NCBI GenBank assembly: GCA_937921735.1
Contig: CAKZTQ010000032.1
Coordinates: 1-64,000, forward strand
Length of the DNA stretch: 64,000 bases
Reading direction: 5' to 3'
From: an uncultured archaeon
GTDB taxonomy: Archaea; Hadarchaeota; Hadarchaeia; Hadarchaeales; Hadarchaeaceae
The notes under the pieces were generated by a model. It was not told the origin of the DNA. It saw nothing but the letters and a program-made list of their open reading frames with translations, and did not search any database. Positions 18,415 through 27,873 of the stretch are shown in pieces (the first letter of the stretch is position 1; every line of letters starts with the position of its first letter). A program made the position numbers and the translations under genes.

Positions 18415-18489
18415 GCCCATCCGTTCGATCAGCTCGAAGACGCCTAAAGAGCACAGGCTAACCTGTACCCGAGACCAAAAGGGTTTTTA

Positions 18490-18777
18490 ACGAATGGCCC
18501 GCCGTGTTCCCCAAGACACTAACCCCCGGGTTCACCGGCCGAGCGAACGCTCCCTCGCCCGGGTAACCCTCGTGATGGGGTCTTCGGCGGGCCGCCCACC
18601 TGTGCCGCACCAGGGTTGGCTTCAGGGTCATGGCTTTAGGTGCTCCACCACTCGCTCCCCGAAGGACCCAATTTGGCGCGTTGTCGGTGGGCCAGCTCAG
18701 GTGTTCCCGCGGTGATGCACCGGTGTTCACGAATCGCACCAGCTCTCGATTCCCGCGGGTGATATCCCTTCATCGCA
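18490..18777 (-). ncRNA. Candidate structured non-coding RNA, class unknown
   Basis: GC-rich intergenic block with long inverted repeats (GGCCCGCCG 18496-18504 / CGGCGGGCC 18585-18593; GCCCACC 18594-18600 / GGTGGGC 18686-18692) and a minus-strand TATA-like CTTTATAG about 27 bp before the proposed 5' end. Confidence 0.45.
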
Positions 18778-18865
18778 GTTAAAAATTGGCTTCCCGCGGC
18801 TATAAAGCTTGGCCCACGTAAAGAGCAAACGAGGCATCGTGGAACACCAACTCTTTTGGCTGGCT

Positions 18866-19273
18866 CTAGCGCGCCTCGAAGAGGTAGAAGGCCGCCCCCC
18901 GGTGGTTCACGAGCTTCCCTCCGGGCAGCACGCTCTCCGCCGCCAGGGGCTTCACGATCAGGTCGGCGCCCACCTTGCGGGCCAGCTTCAGCAGGTAAGG
19001 CTGCAGCTCGGGCGGCGGCCGCATCGCGTATATCAGGGCGGCGTTCTCGTAGATTCGAAGCCTTGGGTTGGTGACGTCGTCGCGCTCGAACCTCACACCC
19101 GGCGGCAGGGGCGGCGGAGGGGAGATGTCGGTGGCTACTATCTCGCAACCGGACAAGCGTCTGCTCAGCTCGATGGCGGTAGCGGGAAGCGCACCCACGC
19201 CCACCTCGACGATCTTCCTCGCGTGGGGATAGCGGGCAGCGATGTAATCCGCGATCGCCTCGAACTCACGCAA
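18866..19273 (-). CDS. UPF0146 family protein
   Basis: IADYIAARYPHARKIVEVGVGALPATAIELSRRLSGCEIVATDISPPP...ALIYAMRPPPELQPYLLKLARKVGADLIVKPLAAE. Confidence 0.85.
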   Translation of the reverse strand: MREFEAIADYIAARYPHARKIVEVGVGALPATAIELSRRLSGCEIVATDISPPPPLPPGVRFERDDVTNPRLRIYENAALIYAMRPPPELQPYLLKLARKVGADLIVKPLAAESVLPGGKLVNHRGAAFYLFEAR

Positions 19274-19278
19274 GGGGA

Positions 19279-20922
19279 TCAGCCCGCTTGCAGGTCGAGC
19301 TCGAGGGCGGCGACGGGGTGCTCCAACTCGAAGTTCAGGATGACCTCGGGGTGGAGCTCGCCGATGATGCCCAAGCGCTTCCCCTCGGAGACGACCTCGG
19401 CCGCCCTCCCCTCGAGGAAGCTCGGGTGCTCAAGGGGTTTGACCTCGTAGCTCACGTTCAGCTCCCTCAGCACCGCTTCAGCCACCGCCTTGATGTAGGT
19501 GAAGTTGCCGACGTCGCCCACGGCGGCGGCGGCGACCCTGCGCACATCCCTAGCCCCGGTCTCAGCGCCCTCGTCGAGCAGCACCACATCCCCCACCTCG
19601 AAGATGCGCTGGGGAAGCGGGTGGAGCTTGTTCTCCCTGAACACCGACATCAAGCAAGGGATGAGCCAGGTTCGAAGGATGGTGTACTCCTCCGAGATGG
19701 GGTTGGCGATGGTGGCGGCCTCGCCCTCCGCCCTCATGAGCTCGAAATTCGTGCGGGGGTTGGTGAGCGTGAAGGTCATCACCTCTAGGAAGCCCAAGCC
19801 CGTGAGCACCTTCCTCACCCTCGCGCTCAGCGCCTCCAGCGGGTGCCTCTCGCCGACGGTCGCCACCTTGGGCAAGGTCGGCTTCAGCCTGTCGTAGCCA
19901 TATCCCACCGCGAGCTCCTCGATGAGGTCCACCTCGTGCAGGATGTCGGTTCGATAGGGGGGAACGAGCAGGCTTAAGCTGTCTCCCCGCGCTCCGACGA
20001 CCCCAAACCTCATCCTGCGCATTATCTCGGCGGCCTCCCTGACCCTCAACTTCAGCCCCAACATCTCATTCGCCGCGCGCACGTTCAGGCGCTTGCGCCT
20101 TGGCTTGAGGTCTGGGACGCGGAGGCTTCGGCCGGGGTACTTGACCGAGATCGAGCCTAGCTTGAACCCACGCTCCGCTAGGCCGGTCATCAGGATCACC
20201 AGCGCTTGGTTCACCGCCCTCTCGTGGGTACCGGTGACGTCGACGAACAGCCGTCGCGTCCCCGCCGTCACCCTCGTGAGCTCCCCGTTGATGATGGGGG
20301 GCATCGAAAGGACGTTTCCCTTGGCATCGACTATTAGCGGATAGCGGTCGAAGCCCTGGAGGAGGTGGGCGTACCTCACCCCTTTGGGGTGTTCCCCGAG
20401 GATCTCCGCGGGGGTGAGCTCACGATCCATGTCCAGGGGCACGAACCTCACCCCCTCGGGCGAGACGGTGGTGTAACGGAAGGGCGGTCTAACCCTGTCC
20501 AGGTCGTGGATTCCTATCGCTACCCTCCTCCTGTCCCTACCCAAGGTTTCGTGGAGCTTGTCCTGCACCTGCATAAGCTGGGCCACGGAAGCATCGGTCA
20601 ATTTCACGTCCTCGACTATGCCGCCGGCGAAGTAAGGCCTCACCCCCCTCGTACTTCGGTCGACCCGCACGACCACGCCCGAGTTCTTCAGCCCGTAGTT
20701 CGGTAGGCCAACCTCGATGCCCAAAAAGCCCCTCAGCGCCCTGGCCACCCCTTCCACGCTCAGCAGGTCCGGGCGGTTATGGGCCACCTCGAGCTTAAGC
20801 TCCCCTCCCGCTGCTTCAGCTTCGATGCCCATCATCATCAGGCTCCTCTTCAGAGACCCCCACCTCACCCGTCTGCCGAGGAGCTCGCAGAGATCTCGGT
20901 ACTTGACGGAGATCGTCGGCAT
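19279..20922 (-). CDS. pheT: Phenylalanyl-tRNA synthetase beta subunit
   Basis: MPTISVKYRDLCELLGRR...LEVAHNRPDLLSVEGVARALRGFLG...PPYRTDILHEVDLIEELAVGYGYDRL...RIFEVGDVV. Confidence 0.96.
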   Translation of the reverse strand: MPTISVKYRDLCELLGRRVRWGSLKRSLMMMGIEAEAAGGELKLEVAHNRPDLLSVEGVARALRGFLGIEVGLPNYGLKNSGVVVRVDRSTRGVRPYFAGGIVEDVKLTDASVAQLMQVQDKLHETLGRDRRRVAIGIHDLDRVRPPFRYTTVSPEGVRFVPLDMDRELTPAEILGEHPKGVRYAHLLQGFDRYPLIVDAKGNVLSMPPIINGELTRVTAGTRRLFVDVTGTHERAVNQALVILMTGLAERGFKLGSISVKYPGRSLRVPDLKPRRKRLNVRAANEMLGLKLRVREAAEIMRRMRFGVVGARGDSLSLLVPPYRTDILHEVDLIEELAVGYGYDRLKPTLPKVATVGERHPLEALSARVRKVLTGLGFLEVMTFTLTNPRTNFELMRAEGEAATIANPISEEYTILRTWLIPCLMSVFRENKLHPLPQRIFEVGDVVLLDEGAETGARDVRRVAAAAVGDVGNFTYIKAVAEAVLRELNVSYEVKPLEHPSFLEGRAAEVVSEGKRLGIIGELHPEVILNFELEHPVAALELDLQAG

Positions 20923-20925
20923 CCT

Positions 20926-22488
20926 TCACCCTCCGCTCGGTTTGAGCTTGGTTGTGCGGGAGATCCAGCGAAGGTCGTTGCAGAAGACATCCCTGATGTC
21001 CTCGAGCCCAAGCCTCATCGCGATGAGCCTGGTGAGGCCTATCCCCCAAGCGAGCACCGGGCATCTAACGCCCAAGGGGCGGAGCACCTCCGGCCTGAAC
21101 ATACCCGCCCCTAAGATCTCGATCCACTCCCGCCTCCTGGGGTGGTACACGTCCGCCTCCACCGAGGGCTCGGTGAAGGGAAACATGCCGGGCCTGAACC
21201 TCACCCTCTCGAAGCCCAGCTTGTTGATGATCAGCTTGAGGTACCCGAGCATGTCCCTAAGCGTCAGCCCCTCGTCCATAACTATGCCCTCCGCTTGGTA
21301 GAACTCCGCGAGGTGTTTGTAGTCTATCTTCTCGTGCCTGTAGACGCGCCCGAGGCAGAAGACCTTCGCCGGGGGCTTGGGGTGCGACGCCAAGTAGCGG
21401 ATGGTGGCGGCCGTGGTCTGCGAGCACATCACCGGTCTCCGGCTTATGTCGGCATCGAACTTGTAGCCCCAGCCCGTGGACCCTGCCACCCCCCGCTCGT
21501 GCGCGGAGGCCACCCGCTCCACCAGCGCTTCGGGGAGCCTAGCCCTCCCAGGCTTGGAGAGGGAGAGGCTGGCGTGGATTTCGCGGGCTGGGTGATCTTG
21601 GGCTTGGAAGAGCACGTCGAAGTTCCAGAACTCGGACTCCACGAGATTGCTCTTTATCTCGACGAACCCCATCTCCAGCAGGATCTCCCTGAGCTCCTCG
21701 ATGATCTCCTGCTGGGGGTGTAACCTGCCCGGCACGAGCTGCGGTCCTGGGGCGGCGACGTCGTAGCGCCTGAACTTCACCTCCCTCCAGCGACCGCTCA
21801 CGAGCAGCTCCTGCGTGAGCTCGCTTACCTCCTCCACCAGCTCGAGGCCCAGCGCCAGGGCACGTTCGCCTGGCTCGGTCAGCGCGAGCCTTCTCTGCAC
21901 CCTTTGCTCTACCTCGACCAGCCCTCGCCTCGCCAGCACGGCTAGCTCAGACCTCAAGTGGCTGGGGAGCTCCTCCACCTCCACGCTTTTGAGGGCCAGT
22001 AGCTCCAAGAGTTCCTCGTCCTGCTGCTTTTTCCCCGCCGCCGCTTCGCCATCCCTCGTGGGGGCAAGCATCGTCCGCCCCGCCTGCTTGATGAACACCG
22101 CCCAGCCCTTCCTGCGCAGCCAACCCAGCGCTATCCGCATTTGTCCCTCCGTGAGCCCAGCGCGGCTAGCGGCCTCCTCGGGCGTGCAGGGGCCGAGCTC
22201 AAGCAGGGATCGAAGCATGCGTCGCTCCGGGAGGCCATCCTTGGCGTAGGCCAAGCCCTCCTCAGTCGCGGCAGCGAGCGTCCGCTTTCGCTCCTCGATT
22301 CTAATGAAGCCCAGCCCTTGAAGTGCGAGGGCCGCCCGCATCGCCGTCGCCGGCTCCAGGGCCGCCCGCCCGGCGACGTCGGCGATGTCCCCCTCGCCCC
22401 CGAGCTGCTGGAGCGCGAGCAGGACCTTCCTCTCATGGGTGCCCATGCTCTTGACGACTGCCTCGAGGTCCAACTTTCGCCCCCGCAC
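20926..22488 (-). CDS. pheS: Phenylalanyl-tRNA synthetase alpha subunit
   Basis: LHPQQEIIEELREILLEMGFVEI...NFDVLFQAQDHPAREIHASL...VYRHEKIDYKHLAEFYQAEGIVMDEG...RFRPGMFPFTEPSVEADVYHP. Confidence 0.96.
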   Translation of the reverse strand: MRGRKLDLEAVVKSMGTHERKVLLALQQLGGEGDIADVAGRAALEPATAMRAALALQGLGFIRIEERKRTLAAATEEGLAYAKDGLPERRMLRSLLELGPCTPEEAASRAGLTEGQMRIALGWLRRKGWAVFIKQAGRTMLAPTRDGEAAAGKKQQDEELLELLALKSVEVEELPSHLRSELAVLARRGLVEVEQRVQRRLALTEPGERALALGLELVEEVSELTQELLVSGRWREVKFRRYDVAAPGPQLVPGRLHPQQEIIEELREILLEMGFVEIKSNLVESEFWNFDVLFQAQDHPAREIHASLSLSKPGRARLPEALVERVASAHERGVAGSTGWGYKFDADISRRPVMCSQTTAATIRYLASHPKPPAKVFCLGRVYRHEKIDYKHLAEFYQAEGIVMDEGLTLRDMLGYLKLIINKLGFERVRFRPGMFPFTEPSVEADVYHPRRREWIEILGAGMFRPEVLRPLGVRCPVLAWGIGLTRLIAMRLGLEDIRDVFCNDLRWISRTTKLKPSGG

Positions 22489-22563
22489 AACTCAAAGCCT
22501 ACCGTGCTATAAAAACTACCTCCAAAAAGTCTCGTCGAGGGTCAGCGGAGCCTTAACTTGCGG

Positions 22564-23535
22564 CTACGCTCGCCTGAAGTGCTCGTATCCACGGTCGGGC
22601 AATTCCTCCAATTTGCCATCCTTCTCGATGTAGACCCCGCGGCCCCTCTCCACGCGCCCGATCGCGGTCGCCGACGTGTCCATGCGCTTCAGCGCCCACC
22701 GTATCCCTCGCCAACCCTCAGGGCGAGCCGTGAAGAGGAGCTCGAAATCCTCGCCCCCGAAGAGCGCGAACTCGCCCGCGTCTAACCCTCGCCGCTCGGC
22801 GAACTCCTCGACGAGGGGGTGAACGGGCACCCGCTTGAGGTCCAGGATGAGCTTGACCCCGCTCATCCTCGATATCTGCCAAAGGTTCGACGCTAGGCCA
22901 TCGGTCACGTCTATGGCGGCGGTGACGTGGCCGCACTTGGCGAGCGCGATTCCCTCCCTCACCCTCGCTATCGGCTCGAGCTGGGCTCTGACGAGCTCCT
23001 CGTAGCCCCCGCTGGGCAGCTTTTCCAACAATATCCTTAGCCCAGCCGAGGCCGCGCCCAAGCTACCCGTGACGGCGATGATATCACCCGGTCTAGCTCC
23101 AGAGCGGGTTAGCAGCCTTCCTTTCCTCGCCACGCCGAAGGCCGCGCCGGCTATGATGATCTCCTCGCTTTCGTCGAGATCGCCGCCCACCACGTATGCC
23201 CCATATTTTCTGGCCGTAGCGTCCATGGTGCGGATCATCCTTTTAACGAACTCCACCTTTAGCTGGCGGGGCAGGCCCACGGAGAAGACTAGGCCCAGCG
23301 GCTCCGCCCCCATCGCGGCCAGGTCGCTGAGGTTGGCGACGACCGCCTTCGCCCCCATCTGCTCCGCGGTTGCGGCGGTTGGGAAGTGCTGGCTCGCGAC
23401 CAGCATGTCCGTCGTGACCACTAGGTAGCGTCCGTCGATATCGATCGCAGCGGCGTCGTCGCCTATCCCCACTTCGACCTTGGGCCCCTTGACGCAGATC
23501 CTGCGCGCGAGTTCGATCAGGGCCCTCTCGCCCAC
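22564..23535 (-). CDS. thiL: Thiamine-monophosphate kinase
   Basis: VGIGDDAAAIDIDGRYLVVTTDMLVASQHFPTAATAEQMGAKAVVANLSDLAAMGAEPLG...IDVTDGLASNLWQISRMSGVKL...GGEDFELLFT. Confidence 0.95.
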   Translation of the reverse strand: MGERALIELARRICVKGPKVEVGIGDDAAAIDIDGRYLVVTTDMLVASQHFPTAATAEQMGAKAVVANLSDLAAMGAEPLGLVFSVGLPRQLKVEFVKRMIRTMDATARKYGAYVVGGDLDESEEIIIAGAAFGVARKGRLLTRSGARPGDIIAVTGSLGAASAGLRILLEKLPSGGYEELVRAQLEPIARVREGIALAKCGHVTAAIDVTDGLASNLWQISRMSGVKLILDLKRVPVHPLVEEFAERRGLDAGEFALFGGEDFELLFTARPEGWRGIRWALKRMDTSATAIGRVERGRGVYIEKDGKLEELPDRGYEHFRRA

Positions 23536-23593
23536 ATCGCTGAGCTTCAGGTTCTCACCTCACCGCTCCAAGTTTGCGCAAGTTCGCAAGGAG

Positions 23594-23950
23594 CTACAAC
23601 AACGGCAGGTCGCCGGTTATCCCGTCGACGGCCTCGCTCGGCGCCGGGCCCACGGCCAAGACCGTCGTAGTGTTCGGGGGCAGCTCCGTCAGCCCGGCAT
23701 CTCGGATGAGCTCGCATGGCAGGCCAAGTTTCCTCGCCCTTCCGTAAAGCTCCAGGAGCTCCTTTTCCCCCTTCACCTTCACCACCACCTTTTTCTGACC
23801 CTCGACAAGCCACGCGTCCAGCCATTCCCTCCTTTCCAGCCTCGCTCGTTCAGCCGCCGCTACCGCGCCGTGCGCCACTTGGACGGCTAGTTTCCCGGGG
23901 CTCATGTTCAGGTCCGTCCTGACGATTATCACTTGCTTGTACTTGAACAC
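23594..23950 (-). CDS. pth2: Peptidyl-tRNA hydrolase (Pth2)
   Basis: YKQVIIVRTDLNMSPGKLAVQVAHGAVAAAERAR...KKVVVKVKGEKELLELYGRARKLGLPCELIRDAGLTELPPNTTTVLAVGP. Confidence 0.95.
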   Translation of the reverse strand: MFKYKQVIIVRTDLNMSPGKLAVQVAHGAVAAAERARLERREWLDAWLVEGQKKVVVKVKGEKELLELYGRARKLGLPCELIRDAGLTELPPNTTTVLAVGPAPSEAVDGITGDLPLL

Positions 23951-23951
23951 C

Positions 23952-24389
23952 TCAACCGCCCACCTGTTTTTCGTCCGGGGCTTGTCCAGCAGCGGGTTCT
24001 GGCTTTTGGAGCTCTTGCCCACCCCCTTCTGGCGCGGGTCCTGCTTGTGGCGGGGGTGGGGGTTTGGGCCTGCGCAGGGCCCGCATGGCAGCGCGCGCAT
24101 AACCGAGCGGGACAGCGAGGCCCCCTCGCACGTATGCCGCGACTACACAGGCCGCACAGAACAGCAAGACCGTCCCGACGAACGGAGCGAGGCGGAGCAT
24201 CCTGATGTGGGGTAGGGCCAGCAGGACGCCGGCATAGATCACCACGAGCGCGCCGAGCCCGAGACTCAACGCTGCGCGGGACCAAGGGTCCAAGCTCTCC
24301 CATCTGGGGAAGAGCACAAGGGTGAGCAAGAAGCCTGGAGCGAGCAGCAAGAATAAGCCCAGCAGGATGAGGCCAAATTGCTCAAGCAT
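23952..24389 (-). CDS. Small membrane protein, hypothetical
   Basis: Several hydrophobic helices followed by Pro-rich tail; overlapped by shadow ORFs in other frames. Confidence 0.6.
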   Translation of the reverse strand: MLEQFGLILLGLFLLLAPGFLLTLVLFPRWESLDPWSRAALSLGLGALVVIYAGVLLALPHIRMLRLAPFVGTVLLFCAACVVAAYVRGGLAVPLGYARAAMRALRRPKPPPPPQAGPAPEGGGQELQKPEPAAGQAPDEKQVGG

Positions 24390-24439
24390 TGACCCACGCT
24401 AGGTAGGATTATCTACTTGGGCTTTAAAACCATTGTCAG

Positions 24440-25636
24440 ATGTACGACGTCGCGATAGTGGGCGGGGGTCCTGTTGGCTGTTTCGCCGGCAAGTTGTTGG
24501 CCGAGCGTGGTCTCGACGTCGCCGTGATCGAGGAACATGCCGAGATAGGCCATCCCATGTGTTGCGCTGGTGTGGTGGGCGTCGGCGGCCTCCGCGAGCT
24601 GGGGATTAGACCGGGCAAGTGGGTGCTCAACGAACTTAGGGGTGCGAGGCTCTACCCGCCCTCGGGGAGCCCTGTGAGCTTGAGCCGGGGAAGGGTAGAA
24701 GCTCTGGTAATAGACCGTGCCGCTTTCGACAGGGAACTCGCGGCATCGGCTGCAAGGTCCGGCGCCCGCTTTCTCATGCGCAGCAGGTGCGTGGACATCT
24801 CGGTCGGCGAGCAGGTGAAGATCAAGGTCGAAACAGAGGGAAGGCTTCGCGAGATCGCCTCGCGCCTCGTCATAGGCGCAGATGGTCCGAACTCCTTGGT
24901 CGCGCGCAAGGTCGGCCTTCTGAGGTCACGTCAGTTGATAAATTGCGCCCAGGCGGAGGCGATCGCCGACATCCATGCAGAGACTGCCGAGGTGTACCTA
25001 GGCCGCAAATACGCGCCTGGCTTCTTCGCCTGGGTCGTGCCCGCTGGCGAGCTGTGCCGCGTAGGCGTCGGCACCGTTGAGGGTTCGGCCTTGGGGAAGC
25101 TCAAGAAGCTCTTGCGCGAGCACCCGGTCGTCTCGGAGAAGGTCGATGGGGACAAGCTCCTGCACCTCACGGCGGGGGCCATCCCAAGGCCGTTGACGCG
25201 AGGGATGTACGCCGACGGGGTGATGTTGATCGGCGACGCCGCGGGGCAAGTGAAGCCCTTGACGGGGGGCGGGATATACATCGGCCTATCCTGCGCCAAG
25301 TTGGCGGCGGATGTTGCGGTCGAAGCCTTGGAGGAAGGCGACGTGAGCGCTAAGGTCCTGCGCAAGTACGAGGGGGCGGTTAGGGGGAAATTCGGTGGAG
25401 AGTTTGAGCTAGGCATGCGCGCTTGGCGGCTTTTCCTCGAGCTTTCCGACGAGGATCTGAGCTCCCTGCTTCGGGCGCTCGAGACACCGGATGTGAGGGC
25501 TACCCTGTTGGAGCAGGCCGATTTCGATCATCACGCCAAGGTCATCTCGGCCCTCGCGAAAAGGGGGCCGAGCTTGCTCCGCTCGCTCGGGTTAAGGAGG
25601 CTTGTGAGGTACACCAGCCACATGCTTAAAAAATAA
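24440..25636 (+). CDS. Geranylgeranyl reductase family FAD protein
   Basis: MYDVAIVGGGPVGCFAGKLLAERGLDVAVIEEHAEIGHPMCCAGVVG...LIGDAAGQVKPLTGGGIYIGLSCAKLAA. Confidence 0.9.
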   Translation: MYDVAIVGGGPVGCFAGKLLAERGLDVAVIEEHAEIGHPMCCAGVVGVGGLRELGIRPGKWVLNELRGARLYPPSGSPVSLSRGRVEALVIDRAAFDRELAASAARSGARFLMRSRCVDISVGEQVKIKVETEGRLREIASRLVIGADGPNSLVARKVGLLRSRQLINCAQAEAIADIHAETAEVYLGRKYAPGFFAWVVPAGELCRVGVGTVEGSALGKLKKLLREHPVVSEKVDGDKLLHLTAGAIPRPLTRGMYADGVMLIGDAAGQVKPLTGGGIYIGLSCAKLAADVAVEALEEGDVSAKVLRKYEGAVRGKFGGEFELGMRAWRLFLELSDEDLSSLLRALETPDVRATLLEQADFDHHAKVISALAKRGPSLLRSLGLRRLVRYTSHMLKK

Positions 25637-25843
25637 GGCGGAGATTCGACCCCTCGACTACTCTTCGGCAGGGCAATTGCACCCCACCGCTTTTCGTCTC
25701 GGGGCCTTTTTCCCGCGGTTCTTGCCTCCGCGCCCACCACCGGGCGCATTAGCCTAGCCCTTCCCAAGTTCCCTTGGTTCCTGCAAGGCTCCCCGCCGCC
25801 CTTAGGCGCCGGTTCGGCCGTCACCGCGGGCTTCCTCTCCGCC
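25637..25843 (-). ncRNA. Candidate structured non-coding RNA (~207 nt), class unknown
   Basis: Ends complementary over 8 nt (GGCGGAGA / TCTCCGCC); TATA-like TTATTTAA at 25867-25874 (minus) centred ~27 bp upstream of the 5' end; TTATTTTTT directly after the 3' end; internal hairpins CCAAG-GGAA-CUUGG and GCGCCC..GGGCGC. Confidence 0.6.
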
Positions 25844-26088
25844 AATTTTATTTTGAAAATTTTCCCTTAAATAACTGGTGGAATGTCTTATTTCTGACCA
25901 AAGTGGACGATTTTCGCCCTGGATCAATCTGCTGGGGTGTGGCGTTTGTAATTTCCTCCCTTATCACGTCGCTACATCGACGAAGTTTTTGTTTATCGCA
26001 GATAGGCCTTATGCACCCCACGCGGCAGGAGCTGCTGACGGAGTGGGCTCTCCATGAATTTTATCCTTCAAATGCAATAATTAGCATG

Positions 26089-27105
26089 ATGCCCGCCAAC
26101 CTACCTCCCGAATATCTGAAGGCGGAGGAGCGATACCTCCGCGCCAGGACGCTGGAGGAGAAGATCCTCGCGACGCAGGAGCTCATCCGCTTGGCCCCCA
26201 AGCACAAGGGCACCGAGAAATTGCTGAAGGTGCTCAAGAGGCGCCTGTCCAAGCTTCGCGAGGAGCTCCGCAGGCGGGAGATGCGCCGGGTGGGAGGGGG
26301 CCCGAGCTTTCACGTCAAGAAGGAGGGTGTGGCACAAGTTGCGCTCGTAGGCGTCCCCAACTCAGGGAAGTCCACGTTGCTGAGGCAGCTAACGGGTGCC
26401 CAGCCGGAGGTAGCGGATTATCCCTTCACCACGCGCGAACCGGTGCCCGGTATGATGCAGTTCGAAGACGTGCAGGTACAGCTCGTCGAGATCCCCGCGA
26501 TAATAGAAGGTTCGAGCTTGGGAAGGGGCCTGGGCGCCCGCCCCTTGAGCGCTGCCCGCAATGCCGATGCCATCGCCCTCGTGGTGGACGCCTCCAACGA
26601 GCCGCTGAGGCAGATGGAAACCCTCCTTTCTGAGCTCTGGGCGGCCGGCGTGCGGCTAAATAGATTTGCGGGAGAGGTAGTCGATGGGTTCGAGGAGCAC
26701 AGCGAATCCCTCGTTGACAGACGCGCGGTTATCGTTGCGACGAAGGGGGATCTCCCTGGCGCTGAGGAAGGGTTCGAGTTGTTGTGCGGCAAATATGGCG
26801 AGAGGTTCCCGGCCGTCCTCGTTTCCCCCGTTGCGGGGAGTGGTCCGACGGAGGTCAAGCGTCTGATATTCGAGAGCTTGGGCCTCGTGCGGGTGTACAC
26901 CAAGCGCCCAGACGAGCCACCATCCGAGCGCCCGTTGGTGTTGCCGAAGGGCTCCACCATCTTGGATGTAGCGAGGGCCGTCCACAAGGACATCGCAAGG
27001 GGGCTGAAATTCGCTAAGGTGTGGGGGTCCGCCCGCTTTCCCGGTCAACAGGTGCCTCGAGACTACGTGCTCCAAGACAAGGACATCGTCGAGCTGCACG
27101 TGTGA
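26089..27105 (+). CDS. DRG/Obg-type GTPase with TGS domain
   Basis: VALVGVPNSGKSTLLRQLTGAQPEVADYPFTTREPVPGMMQFEDVQVQLVEIPAIIEG...; C-terminal TGS segment AKVWGSARFPGQQVPRDYVLQDKDIVELHV. Confidence 0.9.
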   Translation: MPANLPPEYLKAEERYLRARTLEEKILATQELIRLAPKHKGTEKLLKVLKRRLSKLREELRRREMRRVGGGPSFHVKKEGVAQVALVGVPNSGKSTLLRQLTGAQPEVADYPFTTREPVPGMMQFEDVQVQLVEIPAIIEGSSLGRGLGARPLSAARNADAIALVVDASNEPLRQMETLLSELWAAGVRLNRFAGEVVDGFEEHSESLVDRRAVIVATKGDLPGAEEGFELLCGKYGERFPAVLVSPVAGSGPTEVKRLIFESLGLVRVYTKRPDEPPSERPLVLPKGSTILDVARAVHKDIARGLKFAKVWGSARFPGQQVPRDYVLQDKDIVELHV

Positions 27106-27114
27106 GGTCATAGC

Positions 27115-27873
27115 TTGCGGTCCTACGTAGACGCATGCGATGTCGAGCTCTTCGAGCTCAAGGGCCGAGAGTTGCCCGTGGCCATGCTCGGCACGAGTCC
27201 ATTTTGCGGCGCCGGTCAGTTCGGCCCAAGGGCCGAGTTATATTACAGGACATTTTACGAACATCCCCAGAACATGGTCCGCCTGATCGTCGCGTCGACC
27301 GAGCTCGGCGTGCCTGCCGTCCACGTCGTCGCATATCCGAGGATTTGTTGGGCGGTCGCCGAGGCTTCGAGGGCGTGTGATATCAAACTTTGCGTCTTGG
27401 GCACGATTGGCTTGCTCGACCCCATGGACGAACTCAAGCGTCTGCTCTCCCTGGGTGCGGTCGGGGTGGCAGTACATGCGGACATCGTCGACCGCGACCC
27501 TAGCTCCGTGGAGCGATACGCGGCGGCGATACGCGACGGCGGGGCAGCGGTCGGCGTGGCCACACATCGCCCTTGGAAAACCCTGAGCAGGATCCGAGGG
27601 CTCGACTTGGATTTCGTGATGGCCCCCGTGAACAAGTCGGGCTACATGATGGGGCCTAGGCCCGGTGAAACGTTGGAACTCCTTCGTTCCTTGAAGGTGC
27701 CCATAATCGCCATCAAGCCCCTCGCGGCCGGCGAGCTAAGGCCCGGGGAAGCGCTCGAGTTCCTCCGCTCACGCGTCGACGCGGTAGCTGTGGGTATAGC
27801 GTCGGAGGAGGAGCTCATCGAAACTTGGCGGGCGGTAAAGGAGAACTTCACTCGCCGCGGAGGTACCTGGTGA
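27115..27873 (+). CDS. TIM-barrel/aldo-keto-reductase-like conserved protein
   Basis: MLGTSPFCGAGQFG...VPIIAIKPLAAGELRPGEALEFLRSRVDAVAVGIASEEELIET. Confidence 0.55.
   Translation: MRSYVDACDVELFELKGRELPVAMLGTSPFCGAGQFGPRAELYYRTFYEHPQNMVRLIVASTELGVPAVHVVAYPRICWAVAEASRACDIKLCVLGTIGLLDPMDELKRLLSLGAVGVAVHADIVDRDPSSVERYAAAIRDGGAAVGVATHRPWKTLSRIRGLDLDFVMAPVNKSGYMMGPRPGETLELLRSLKVPIIAIKPLAAGELRPGEALEFLRSRVDAVAVGIASEEELIETWRAVKENFTRRGGTW

Noticed and set aside
18458-18739. 93-aa minus-strand ORF
   Set aside because: Lies over dense inverted repeats, low-complexity composition, no recognisable domain; better explained as structured RNA.
25637-25843. tRNA with a long intron
   Set aside because: The terminal stem looks tRNA-like but there is no valid T-arm next to the 3' acceptor strand and no anticodon arm.
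25531-25845. 104-aa minus-strand ORF
   Set aside because: Overlaps the reductase gene end and the ncRNA candidate; no domain, atypical composition.
25774-26088. N-terminal extension of the GTPase ORF
   Set aside because: Runs through the ncRNA candidate's promoter and AT-rich intergenic DNA; the conserved protein begins at 26089 (MPANLPPEYLKAEER).
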